The notes beneath the pieces are model-generated. The model had not been told where the DNA came from and ran no database searches. It was given only the letters and a program-made list of their open reading frames with translations. A program made the position numbers and the translations under genes. DNA of 64,000 nt from Sandaracinobacteroides sp031425455 (GTDB lineage: Bacteria > Pseudomonadota > Alphaproteobacteria > Sphingomonadales > Sphingomonadaceae): the NCBI GenBank assembly GCA_031425455.1, contig JANPJJ010000152.1, forward strand, positions 1-64,000, given 5' to 3'. The stretch's first letter is position 1; every line of letters begins with the position of its first letter. This document shows, in pieces, positions 37,216 through 44,890 of this stretch.

Positions 37216-37403
37216 TCAATTCGGGCGACGGTCTGCGCGCAGCGCAAATCCGCGACTCCGAATTGATGCGGCCGGCCTGCGATTGCGGTAAGACCGCAAT
37301 CGACAGGTTCGACGACGTGGGCTCTGCCCACGCCTTCCTTGTTCGTCTGTCTGCAAAGGCAGGCGGACTCGCAGGCTTTGCCTGCGGCCGCTATTCAAGG
37401 AAG
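37216..37403. repeat. cluster of perfect inverted repeats downstream of the tRNA
   Basis: Directly after the tRNA CCA there are five perfect inverted repeats in 190 bases. TCAATTCGG/CCGAATTGA is at 37216-37224 and 37258-37266. CGATTGCGGT-aag-ACCGCAATCG is at 37280-37302. CGTGGGC-tct-GCCCACG is at 37316-37332. CTTCCTTG/CAAGGAAG (37334-37341, 37396-37403) encloses GCAGGC-ttt-GCCTGC (37371-37385). Loops of three bases recur. No protein gene fits. It may be a structured RNA, a tRNA-adjacent integration scar or a REP-like island. Confidence 0.6.
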
Positions 37404-37425
37404 CGTATCGCTCGGCATCGTGCCC

Positions 37426-38091
37426 CTAAACCCGCTTTGCCTGCGGCCTCCCCGACACCGCCGTCCGCCCGGCCCAGGCCGCCCAGCCGGTCGCCAGCCC
37501 GGGTGCCAGCGCCAACTTCGCCAACTCGTCCGTCTGCGGCGGGCTCCGATACGAAGCCGCCAGCACCTCGGCGATCGTCCAGGCGCCGTCAGGCCGATGC
37601 TCGAGCACCAGGTCGTCGCCGGCCGCCATGGCGCCATCCTCGACCACGCGCAGATACCAGCCCGAGCGGCCGTTGCGGACCATGGCCTTCACCATCCGCG
37701 GATCGTCGAACCAGCGCCCCAGCGTGGCACAGGGCTGGCGCGGCTGGCACACCTCCACCAGCGCGCTGCCGATGCGCCAGCGCTCGCCGACATGCACACT
37801 CGCTTCGTCCAGCCCCTCCACCACCAGATTCTCGCCGAAGCCGCCCGGCACCAGCTTTTCAGCATGCTGCGGATGGTCCGCCAGCCACAGCGAATAGTTG
37901 CCGACCCCATAGGCATAGACCGCCTTCTCCGGCCCGCCATGGACCCGGGTGTTGGCGACCTCGTCGCCTTGCAGCCCCAGCATATGCGCCTGCACCGGGC
38001 CGTCGCGAGGTGCCTTGGAATAGGCGGTCAGGTAGCCCCCGATCCGGCGGGCATGCCCGGTGCGAAGCTCGATCAGGCGCGGTGTCGGCAT
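37426..38091 (-). CDS. MOSC-domain protein, YiiM-like
   Basis: A 221-residue MOSC-fold protein. The conserved cysteine is in QPRQPCATLGRWF, and GLQGDEVANTRVHGG and PGGFGENLVVEGL are family blocks. MOSC domains bind sulfur-carrying molybdenum cofactor; YiiM in E. coli reduces N-hydroxylated bases. ATG at 38091 has AAGGA 7 bases upstream; ATG at 38121 adds ten residues but has no Shine-Dalgarno. Confidence 0.9.
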   Translation of the reverse strand: MPTPRLIELRTGHARRIGGYLTAYSKAPRDGPVQAHMLGLQGDEVANTRVHGGPEKAVYAYGVGNYSLWLADHPQHAEKLVPGGFGENLVVEGLDEASVHVGERWRIGSALVEVCQPRQPCATLGRWFDDPRMVKAMVRNGRSGWYLRVVEDGAMAAGDDLVLEHRPDGAWTIAEVLAASYRSPPQTDELAKLALAPGLATGWAAWAGRTAVSGRPQAKRV

Positions 38092-38144
38092 GGGGCTTTC
38101 CTTTTGCGCCGGCTGTGGCATGTTCGGGGGAGTTTCAACAAGCG

Positions 38145-38158
38145 AAAGGAGGTGATCC
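38145..38158 (+). promoter_or_regulatory. full-length 16S-complementary ribosome-binding site
   Basis: AAAGGAGGTGATCC matches all 14 bases complementary to the usual 16S rRNA 3' tail (GGATCACCTCCTTT). GGAGG ends 7 bases before the GTG of the 21-codon ORF. Ordinary ribosome-binding sites in this window match only 4-6 bases, so this one is exceptional and argues that the short frame is translated, or that the RNA engages the ribosome. Confidence 0.8.
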
Positions 38159-38159
38159 A

Positions 38160-38225
38160 GTGTCTCATTGCATCCATCAACAGCAGGCGCGGATCATGTC
38201 CATCGGGTCAGCCGCCATTCGCTGA
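38160..38225 (+). CDS. 21-residue small ORF with exceptional ribosome-binding site
   Basis: GTG-initiated frame of 21 codons ending in TGA; the peptide starts MSHCIHQQQ and ends IGSAAIR. It has one Cys and two His near the N terminus and no membrane segment. It is preceded by a perfect 14-base Shine-Dalgarno and followed 43 bases later by a strong terminator, so it seems to be its own short transcription unit between MOSC and MAPEG genes. I do not recognise the peptide. It could be a regulatory leader peptide or a dual-function small RNA. Confidence 0.6.
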   Translation: MSHCIHQQQARIMSIGSAAIR

Positions 38226-38268
38226 CTGGGGGCATGGCAGCACGCTGCCGTTGCCAACTGCAATGTTC

Positions 38269-38307
38269 GGGCCGGCAGGGGATACCTTGCCGGCCCTTTC
38301 ATTCTTT
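38269..38307 (+). terminator. Rho-independent terminator after the small ORF
   Basis: GGGCCGGCAGGG (38269-38280) pairs with CCTTGCCGGCCC (38285-38296) in a 12-bp stem with one G-U pair and the tetraloop GATA, followed by TTTCATTCTTT. It closes a transcript of at most about 200 bases containing the 21-codon ORF and separates it from the MAPEG gene. Confidence 0.8.
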
Positions 38308-38391
38308 CGGGCCTGCCCGCCTGCCACTTTGAACTGATTGCCGTTGCGTGCCCCAGCGCCCAAACAGTCACGTCAAAAGGGGAGGGACGCG

Positions 38392-38820
38392 ATGACACCG
38401 AACGAGCTCGACATCCTGAAGGCAGTGGCCGGCATGGGCCTCCTGTCGCTGGTCATGTTCCTCTGGATGTATGCCACGCGGCTGCCGGCATTCCGCAAGG
38501 CCAGGCTCGACCCGCAGGAGGCCATGCACCCGGGCTCCTACCACGATCGCATCCCCAGCGAGGTGCGGCGCGTCGCGGACAACTACAACCACCTGTTCGA
38601 AGCCCCGACCCTCTTTTACGCCATGGCGCTGATGATCGTGGTGGCCGGCCTTGCGGACCCGGTGCATGCGATGGCGGCTTACGCCTATCTCGGGCTCAGG
38701 GTGCTCCACAGCCTGGTGCAGGCGACGGTGAACAAAGTCGCGCTCCGATTCGTGCTGTTCGCGCTCAGCTGGGTTGCTCTGGGCACGATGATCGTTCGGG
38801 CAACCCTCCAATTGTTCTGA
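38392..38820 (+). CDS. MAPEG family membrane protein
   Basis: A 142-residue protein with four membrane segments. The MAPEG pattern is seen in RVADNYNHLFEAPTLFYAMAL (the R.xxNxxE-type glutathione-binding segment) and YLGLRVLHSLVQ. Bacterial members may be membrane glutathione transferases. The ATG at 38392 has GGAGGG upstream; an in-frame extension from 38338 is not used. Confidence 0.88.
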   Translation: MTPNELDILKAVAGMGLLSLVMFLWMYATRLPAFRKARLDPQEAMHPGSYHDRIPSEVRRVADNYNHLFEAPTLFYAMALMIVVAGLADPVHAMAAYAYLGLRVLHSLVQATVNKVALRFVLFALSWVALGTMIVRATLQLF

Positions 38821-38949
38821 AACGAATGGAGCGCGCCAGACGACAAAGCGCGAAGTTAATGGTTAATAGGCACGAGGCGTGTCGGCAGATTTGACAGAGA
38901 CCCCCAGCGGCGGGTCGAGTTCGATGCCTGTTGCCCCTTACACACCAGA

Positions 38950-38966
38950 TTGGCACGCTTTTTGCT
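38950..38966 (+). promoter_or_regulatory. consensus sigma-54 promoter of PEPxxWA gene
   Basis: TTGGCACGCTTTTTGCT contains GG (38952-38953) and GC (38964-38965) separated by exactly 10 bases and matches the RpoN consensus TGGCACG-N4-TTGCW at every informative position. Transcription would start near 38977, giving a leader of about 37 bases to the ATG at 39014. PEP-CTERM systems in other bacteria often carry the PrsK/PrsR two-component pair acting through sigma-54, which fits. Confidence 0.8.
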
Positions 38967-39013
38967 GAACTACTCCTGTCGGGTGTCGGCCCGGCATGTG
39001 GAGGAGTAACAGC

Positions 39014-39670
39014 ATGCGCACCAACATTCTGCTCGCGGCCCTCGCGGCAACATTCCTGTCGACTTCGGCAAACGCCGCCATTTCCTTCACCTCGTCCCCC
39101 GGAGCCCCGGACCCCGGGCCGGCGATGGGCGAGGCCATCGTTGTCGATTTCGACAATCCCGATGCGGCCGGCTACAGCTGGACCGGCGGCCTCGCCGTGA
39201 AGCTTGGCACCTCGCCCGGCAACTGGGCGACGCCGGCGCTCGACACCACCCAATATGGCGTGGTCTCCAGCGCGTTCATGCCGAACAGCGCCACGCTCAC
39301 CACCCCGTCGCTGAAGTCGATCAGCTTCTACTGGGGCTCTGTCGACGACTATAACAGTCTCGACGTGCTGGATACCGGCGGTAACGTCCTGCTCACCATT
39401 ACGGGCAACCACCTGCCGCAGCAGGGCGGCGACCAGTTCATCCCGTCGACCAACCGGCGCGTCTTCATCAGCTGGGACGGAACCGGCTCTGCCATCGGCG
39501 GGCTGACCTTCCGGTCCACCGGAGTCGCCTTCGAGTTCGACGACATCGCAGCCTCCGCCGTTCCGGAACCCGCCACATGGGCGCTCCTGATCAGCGGCTT
39601 CGGCATGGTCGGGATGGCCGCACGGCGTCGCCGCTCGGCGGACCGCCGCCCGGCGCTTGTCACCGCCTGA
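39014..39670 (+). CDS. PEPxxWA-CTERM sorting-signal secreted protein
   Basis: A 218-residue exported protein: signal peptide MRTNILLAALAATFLSTSANA, a beta-rich middle (FYWGSVDDYNSLDVLD, TFRSTGVAFEFDDI) and the sorting tail PEPATWA, then LLISGFGMVGMA, then ARRRRS. Predicted to be processed by an exosortase and exported or surface-held. The ATG at 39014 follows GGAGGA; an earlier in-frame start at 38996 is not needed. It is driven by a sigma-54-type promoter and ended by a strong hairpin, so it is monocistronic. Confidence 0.93.
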   Translation: MRTNILLAALAATFLSTSANAAISFTSSPGAPDPGPAMGEAIVVDFDNPDAAGYSWTGGLAVKLGTSPGNWATPALDTTQYGVVSSAFMPNSATLTTPSLKSISFYWGSVDDYNSLDVLDTGGNVLLTITGNHLPQQGGDQFIPSTNRRVFISWDGTGSAIGGLTFRSTGVAFEFDDIAASAVPEPATWALLISGFGMVGMAARRRRSADRRPALVTA

Positions 39671-39711
39671 ATAAACTTCCGAGAGGGGCCAGCGAGAGGG
39701 GGTTGGGGAAG

Positions 39712-39737
39712 GCCGGCGCGGTGACGCGCCGGCTTTT
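39712..39737 (+). terminator. Rho-independent terminator of the PEPxxWA gene
   Basis: GCCGGCGCG (39712-39720), loop GTGA, CGCGCCGGC (39725-39733), then TTTTC. A perfect 9-bp stem with a GNRA loop, 41 bases after the stop codon and just beyond the convergent purL end. Confidence 0.85.
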
Positions 39738-39750
39738 CTCCATTGCGGGT

Positions 39751-41907
39751 CTACCGCGCCATCAACTCGGGCAGCAGCGCCTCATGGCCGCGGCGAAGCT
39801 CGCCCACGGACCGCACACCGGCGCCCTCCAGCGCGAGCATCGCCCCCCCCGTCATTCCCAGCCGCGTGAGCGGAACGGGGCAGGGCGGAAGCTGAGTTCC
39901 CGCCGCCGCCGTGAACACATAGCGTCCCTGATCTTCGCCGAAGGCCTGCGCAGCGCCCGGCGGCAGCGCCACGGCGGCACCAACCCCGCCCGCCATCGCC
40001 ATCTCCGCAATCGCCACCAGCAGCCCGCCGTCCGCACAGTCGTGAACCGCGGTTGCCGTCCCCGCCAGGATCAGCTCGCGGACCCAGTCTCCGGCAGCCC
40101 GCTCGGCTGCCAGATCGACTGGCGGCGGCGGTCCGTCCTCCCGCCCGTGCAGCTCGCGCAGCCAGAGCGACTGGCCCAGATGCCCGCGGGTTTCCCCCAC
40201 CAGCCAGATCTCCTCGCCGGCGCCCTTGAATGCAACGGTCGCGGCCTTGCTGTAATCCGCGAGGATACCGACCCCGCCAATTGCCGGAGTTGGCAGGATA
40301 CCCTGGCCCTCGGTCTCATTGTAAAGGCTCACATTCCCCGAAACGACCGGATAATCGAGCGCGCGGCAGGCCTCGGCCATTCCCTCGATGCAGCCGACGA
40401 ACTGCCCCATCACCTCGGGGCGGGTGGGCGCCGCGAAATTCATGCAGTCCGTGACCGCGAGCGGAGTCGCGCCCACTGCCGTCAGGTTGCGCCAGGTCTC
40501 GGCAATCGCCTGCTTGCCGCCCTCCATCGGGTCGGCAAAGCAATAGCGCGGCGTGCAGTCGGCAGTGATGGCAAGCGCCTTCCGGCTGCCATGGACCCGA
40601 ACGACAGCGGCATCGCCCCCGGGTCGCTGCACCGTGTCGGCGCCCACCATATGGTCGTACTGCTCCCAAACCCAGCGCCGCGAAGCAAGGTCGGGGCATT
40701 CAAGCAGTTTCAAAAGATCGTCTAGTAAATCACTGCTGTTCGGCACATTGTCCAGCGCAGCTCGGCGTGGCGTCGGCACCCAGGGCCGGTCGTACTTCGG
40801 CGCGTCGTCCCCGATCGGGGCCAGCGGCAGGTCGGCCACCAGCTCGCCCCGCCATTCCAGCTGCAGCCGCCCGCTGTCCGTCACCTCGCCGATCACGGCG
40901 AAATCCAGCGCCCATTTGCGGAAGATCGCCTCGGCCACCGGCTCGGCGCCGGGCTTCAGCACCATCAGCATGCGCTCCTGGGATTCCGACAGCATCATCT
41001 CATAGGGCGTCATCCCGGTTTCGCGGCACGGCACCTGGTCCATCACCAGCTTCAGCCCGACACCGCCCTTGGACGCCATTTCCACCGACGAGGAGGTGAG
41101 GCCGGCGGCCCCCATGTCCTGGATCGCGACGATCGCGTCGGTCGCCATCAGCTCCAGGCACGCTTCGATCAGCAGTTTTTCCATGAACGGGTCGCCCACC
41201 TGCACGGTCGGGCGCTTGTCCTCGCTGTCGGCATCGAACTCGGCCGACGCCATGGTCGCGCCATGGATGCCGTCGCGCCCTGTTTTCGAACCGACATAGA
41301 CCACCGGGTTGCCGATCCCGGCGGCCGCCGAATAGAAGATCTTGTCGGTCTTCGCGATGCCCACCGTCATCGCATTCACCAGGATATTGCCGTTGTAGGC
41401 CGGGTGGAAGTTTACTTCCCCGCCCACCGTCGGCACGCCCACGCAATTGCCATAGCCCCCGATGCCGGCAACGACCCCGCGCAGCAGCGCCCTGGTTTTC
41501 GGATGGTCGATCGCCCCGAAGCGAAGCGCGTTCAGGTTCGCGACCGGCCTCGCCCCCATGGTGAACACATCGCGCATGATCCCGCCGACGCCCGTGGCCG
41601 CACCCTGATAAGGCTCGATGAAGCTCGGGTGATTGTGGCTTTCCATCTTGAAGATGGCGGCGTCGCCGTCGCCGATGTCGATCACGCCGGCATTCTCGCC
41701 CGGCCCCTGGATCACCCATGGCGCCGTTGTCGGCAGCTTGGCCAGATGGATTCGGGAAGACTTGTAGCTGCAATGCTCCGACCACATAACCGAAAAAATG
41801 CCGAGTTCCAGCAGGTTGGGCTCTCGTCCCAGCGCTTTCAGGATGCGGGCATATTCGTCCGGGGAAAGGCCGTGCTCGGCCACGGTTTCGGCAGTGATTG
41901 CGGTCAT
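39751..41907 (-). CDS. purL: phosphoribosylformylglycinamidine synthase subunit PurL
   Basis: Large subunit (718 residues, small-PurL type) of FGAM synthase in purine synthesis; it needs PurQ for ammonia and PurS as bridge, and both are encoded at 44891-45797. Blocks include VMWSEHCSYKSSRIHL near the N terminus, the metal-site MESHNHPSF, AATGVGGIMRDVFTMGARP and PVVSGNVSLYNET. It is separated from purQS by three unrelated genes rather than adjoining them. The 299 bases upstream hold no gene, only a CGGCAGC/GCTGCCG hairpin and an inverted repeat TGGGCAA/TTGCCCA (42141-42159). Confidence 0.97.
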   Translation of the reverse strand: MTAITAETVAEHGLSPDEYARILKALGREPNLLELGIFSVMWSEHCSYKSSRIHLAKLPTTAPWVIQGPGENAGVIDIGDGDAAIFKMESHNHPSFIEPYQGAATGVGGIMRDVFTMGARPVANLNALRFGAIDHPKTRALLRGVVAGIGGYGNCVGVPTVGGEVNFHPAYNGNILVNAMTVGIAKTDKIFYSAAAGIGNPVVYVGSKTGRDGIHGATMASAEFDADSEDKRPTVQVGDPFMEKLLIEACLELMATDAIVAIQDMGAAGLTSSSVEMASKGGVGLKLVMDQVPCRETGMTPYEMMLSESQERMLMVLKPGAEPVAEAIFRKWALDFAVIGEVTDSGRLQLEWRGELVADLPLAPIGDDAPKYDRPWVPTPRRAALDNVPNSSDLLDDLLKLLECPDLASRRWVWEQYDHMVGADTVQRPGGDAAVVRVHGSRKALAITADCTPRYCFADPMEGGKQAIAETWRNLTAVGATPLAVTDCMNFAAPTRPEVMGQFVGCIEGMAEACRALDYPVVSGNVSLYNETEGQGILPTPAIGGVGILADYSKAATVAFKGAGEEIWLVGETRGHLGQSLWLRELHGREDGPPPPVDLAAERAAGDWVRELILAGTATAVHDCADGGLLVAIAEMAMAGGVGAAVALPPGAAQAFGEDQGRYVFTAAAGTQLPPCPVPLTRLGMTGGAMLALEGAGVRSVGELRRGHEALLPELMAR

Positions 41908-42206
41908 CCCGGGCTCCTAGCGAAAGCGCGGGAGCAAGTCATCCGTGCCGAAGGCGGCTGCGATCAGTGCACAGCACAGGGTCGCAGACTCGCCGAAGGC
42001 CCGGCCGGCGTGCGGTGGCAGCGGCCACCGACACGTCCGACGACCGGGCTATGCCCGCAACCTTCGCGCCTTCCTTTTCCTATCACTCGGGCTCGGCAGC
42101 TCTGCTGCCGGCCGCTCGGGACCCCCGTATCGTTCTCGATTGGGCAAACCGGTTGCCCAGGTCACTCGTTCCTGATATGTTCCTCATTCTTCGGAAGAGG
42201 AACCAG

Positions 42207-42671
42207 ATGATGACCGTCCAGAATCCCCCGCCCGGTTACACCGGTGTCACCCCTTATCTCGTCGTGAAGGACGCCGCTGCGGCAATCGCCTGGTACGAAC
42301 GCGCGTTCGGCGCCGAATGCCTCTACAAGATGCAGTGGGGCGGCAAGATCGGCCATGCCGAGCTGTCGCTTGCCGGCGGCCACTTCATGCTCGCCGAGGA
42401 GTTTCCCGACATGGGCCATCTGTCGCCCGCCAGCCGCGGCGGCACCAGCGTTTCGATGCTGGTCTATGTGTCCGACGCCGATGCCGCCCACGCCCGCGTC
42501 ATGGCCGAAGGCGCAACGCAGGATTTTCCGCTCGAAACCAAACCCTGGGGAGACCGCTCGGCCCAGGTCACCGACCCGTTCGGCCACCGCTGGACCATCG
42601 CGACGCACGTGGAGGACGTCTCCAACGAGGAGATCGACCGCCGCATGGCTGCAATGGCGCCCGCCAGCTGA
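42207..42671 (+). CDS. VOC family protein, PhnB/glyoxalase-like
   Basis: A 154-residue VOC-fold protein of the PhnB-like type. VTPYLVVKDAAAAIAWYERAFGAE opens the first half, GHAELSLAGGHFMLAEE continues, and the second half ends DPFGHRWTIATHVEDVS. The role of this subgroup is unknown; some are annotated as bleomycin-resistance-like. ATG at 42207 is adjacent to a second ATG at 42210; GAAGAGG is upstream. It lies between purL and the polymerase gene. Confidence 0.9.
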   Translation: MMTVQNPPPGYTGVTPYLVVKDAAAAIAWYERAFGAECLYKMQWGGKIGHAELSLAGGHFMLAEEFPDMGHLSPASRGGTSVSMLVYVSDADAAHARVMAEGATQDFPLETKPWGDRSAQVTDPFGHRWTIATHVEDVSNEEIDRRMAAMAPAS

Positions 42672-42722
42672 GGAAAGTCGCGGCGTCGTTCGGGGAGGGT
42701 GGCTCCTTCACCAGGCTGCGCC

Positions 42723-43967
42723 TCACTCGTGAAACTCGGCTGCTTCCGGGATGCGACCGAACGCGATCTTGGTGCCGATCAGGCCGGCGCGTCCGGTGGC
42801 GATCGGGCCCAGCGTCACCGCGTTGCGCCCGAAACGACTGTTGATCACGTCCATCGCGCGGGCGATGTTCAGCGTGGGTCGGGTGGGCCGCTCGAACAGG
42901 CTCAGCTGGGTGCCCAAGGCAGGGCGGATATCGTCCAGCGTGACACCGATGGTGCGGATTCGGTCTTGCCCCAGCGTGCCGGCAAGCCGAGGCCATAATT
43001 CGGCAAGCGCGTCCAGCAGCGGAAAGCTGTCGTCGGTCGGCGCGACCCGGCGCGTGGCGTGCCAGCCCTGCCTGGATTCCAGCCTGGCGTGGAGCGTTAC
43101 ATGGCGGGCGACACATTCCGCGCGGCGCAGGCGGCTGGCCGCCTTCAGCAACAGGCGACGGGCCGTCTCTCGCGCGGTGTCGGCATCGCGGGCCTGGGGC
43201 GCCAGCACATGGCTGTGCCCGATAGATCGGCTCTGCTGCGGCCGCTCGGGAAGATCGGCCCCGTGCAACGCGTACCACAGGCGCGATCCCACCACAGATC
43301 CCCAGGCGCTCCCGGCTGCGGTCGGGTCCTGCGCCAGAAGATCGGCCATGGTCCGAATACCCCGAGCGGAAAGGCGCGCCTCCATTTTCGCACCGATGCC
43401 TGGAATGTCGCGCAGCGGCAGTGGATGCAGCGCGTCGGGCAGGTCGCCGGCCTGCAGCACGGTCAGCCCATCGGGCTTCTGCATGTCGGCGGCGATCTTG
43501 GCCAGCAGCCGCGAAGGCGCAATCCCGACCGAGGCGGTCAGGCAATCCCCCACATTGGCGCGGATACCCGCCTTGATCCGCCGCGCCAGGTCGATCGCCC
43601 GCTCGAGACCGTTTTCGTTGTCCAGCAGCCGGCAGGCGACTTCGTCGATCGAACAGACATGGGTGACGGGGATATGCCGCCAGACTTCGGCAACGATCCG
43701 CTCGTGGAATTCGGCGTACCGGCTATGGTCCCCGCCGGTGAAGATCAGGTGAGGGCACAGCCGCTTGGCCTCCCCCACGCGCATGCCCGTCTTGATGCCG
43801 AACGCCTTGGCTTCATAGCTGGCCGCGATGATGGTGCCCGAATCGACCCGCTCCGGCCCGACGGCAACCGCCTTGCCGCGAAGGGCCGGATCCAGCTGCT
43901 GTTCGACGCTCGCAAAATAGCTGTTCAAATCCAGATACAGCCATCGGAGGGGGCGAGCGCCGAACAT
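42723..43967 (-). CDS. Y-family translesion DNA polymerase (DinB/UmuC type)
   Basis: About 414 residues. Active-site motifs are LYLDLNSYFASVEQQ and CSIDEV; the helix-hairpin-helix is in RDIPGIGAKMEARL and the little finger follows. Near the C terminus TQLSLF is a beta-clamp-binding motif, and the tail RAMDVINSRFGRNAVTLGP resembles the UmuC C-terminal extension (DUF4113-like) rather than plain Pol IV. The ATG at 43967 is preferred because the in-frame ATG at 43979 lies inside a LexA box. Confidence 0.9.
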   Translation of the reverse strand: MFGARPLRWLYLDLNSYFASVEQQLDPALRGKAVAVGPERVDSGTIIAASYEAKAFGIKTGMRVGEAKRLCPHLIFTGGDHSRYAEFHERIVAEVWRHIPVTHVCSIDEVACRLLDNENGLERAIDLARRIKAGIRANVGDCLTASVGIAPSRLLAKIAADMQKPDGLTVLQAGDLPDALHPLPLRDIPGIGAKMEARLSARGIRTMADLLAQDPTAAGSAWGSVVGSRLWYALHGADLPERPQQSRSIGHSHVLAPQARDADTARETARRLLLKAASRLRRAECVARHVTLHARLESRQGWHATRRVAPTDDSFPLLDALAELWPRLAGTLGQDRIRTIGVTLDDIRPALGTQLSLFERPTRPTLNIARAMDVINSRFGRNAVTLGPIATGRAGLIGTKIAFGRIPEAAEFHE

Positions 43968-43973
43968 GACAGA

Positions 43974-43988
43974 GAACATAACAGGAAC
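43974..43988 (-). promoter_or_regulatory. LexA (SOS) box at the polymerase gene
   Basis: On the coding strand GTTC-ctgttat-GTTC, the alphaproteobacterial LexA direct repeat GTTC-N7-GTTC, sits 7 bases upstream of the likely start codon. A further GTTC follows 8 bases downstream. The gene is therefore expected to be SOS-induced. The divergent transporter gene starts 57 bases away on the other side. Confidence 0.8.
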
Positions 43989-44044
43989 AGTTGCGCAAGG
44001 GAAGCGCCTCGGCCATGATCCGCGGTAGTTTGGAGGGGGAAGGC

Positions 44045-44806
44045 ATGGCGGCACCAGACGACATCGCGGCGCCAGGAGCGGACGGGATCCGGGCTGTCGA
44101 GGCCGGCGATATCCAAGGCAAGCGCCTGCGCTATTATGATTATTGCATGGCAGCGTTCGTGGCCATCCTGATCTGCTCCAACCTGATCGGCGCGGGGAAA
44201 GTGGCGACCGTAAGCCTGCCGCTGATCGGAGCCGTCACGTTCGGTGCCGGGATATTATTCTTTCCGTTGAGCTATGTGCTGGGCGATGTTCTTACTGAGG
44301 TTTATGGCTATGCCCGGGCCCGGCGCGTTGTTTGGGTCGGCTTTGCGGCCAGCGTTTTCGCCGCCGGGATGGCGGCAGTCGTGGTCGCAATGCCGCCGGC
44401 GGCCGACTGGAACGGCCAGGACGCGCTGGCAACGGTGCTCGGCCAGGCGCCCCGCATCTTCGCCGCCTCGATCCTGGCTTTCTGGGCCGGCGAGTTCGCC
44501 AACGCCTTTGTGCTGGCCCGCATGAAGCTCTGGACGGGCGGCAGATATCTCTGGACCCGCACCATCGGCTCTACCGTGGTGGGGCAGGGCGTCGACACCC
44601 TCATCTTCTACCCGCTCGCCTTCTGGGGCATCTGGGAACCCGGCCTTATTGTAACCGTGATGATAACAAACTATCTGCTGAAGGTGGGCTGGGAAGTGCT
44701 GCTGACCCCGGTCACGTACCACGTCGTCGCCGGCTTCAAACGCGCCGAGGGCCTGGACGTATACGACCGGGAAACCGACTTCACGCCGTTCCGGACCCGG
44801 GTGTAA
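44045..44806 (+). CDS. yhhQ: queuosine precursor transporter (VUT family)
   Basis: A 253-residue membrane protein with six hydrophobic segments. VUT/YhhQ landmarks are ILICSNLIGAGKV, FPLSYVLGDVLTEVYGYARAR and STVVGQGVDTLIFYPLAFWG. YhhQ imports queuosine precursors (preQ0/preQ1) in E. coli. The ATG at 44045 follows GGAGGGGGA; the frame is open to 43991 but lacks a site there. No preQ1 riboswitch was recognised upstream. Confidence 0.93.
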   Translation: MAAPDDIAAPGADGIRAVEAGDIQGKRLRYYDYCMAAFVAILICSNLIGAGKVATVSLPLIGAVTFGAGILFFPLSYVLGDVLTEVYGYARARRVVWVGFAASVFAAGMAAVVVAMPPAADWNGQDALATVLGQAPRIFAASILAFWAGEFANAFVLARMKLWTGGRYLWTRTIGSTVVGQGVDTLIFYPLAFWGIWEPGLIVTVMITNYLLKVGWEVLLTPVTYHVVAGFKRAEGLDVYDRETDFTPFRTRV

Positions 44807-44890
44807 TCTGAGGGGATTGCAGGATACCAAGCTGCTGCTGATGGGCGCAACGGGGCTCGATAAGGATGCGTGAACGACTGCGGCAGGCGC

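Noticed and set aside
41908..42206. Possible small gene between purL and the VOC gene
   Set aside because: Open frames exist but none has a ribosome-binding site, normal codon pattern or recognisable protein features; only short inverted repeats are visible.
43989..44044. Possible preQ1 riboswitch upstream of the queuosine precursor transporter
   Set aside because: The spacer is only about 56 bases and shows no recognisable preQ1 aptamer pattern.
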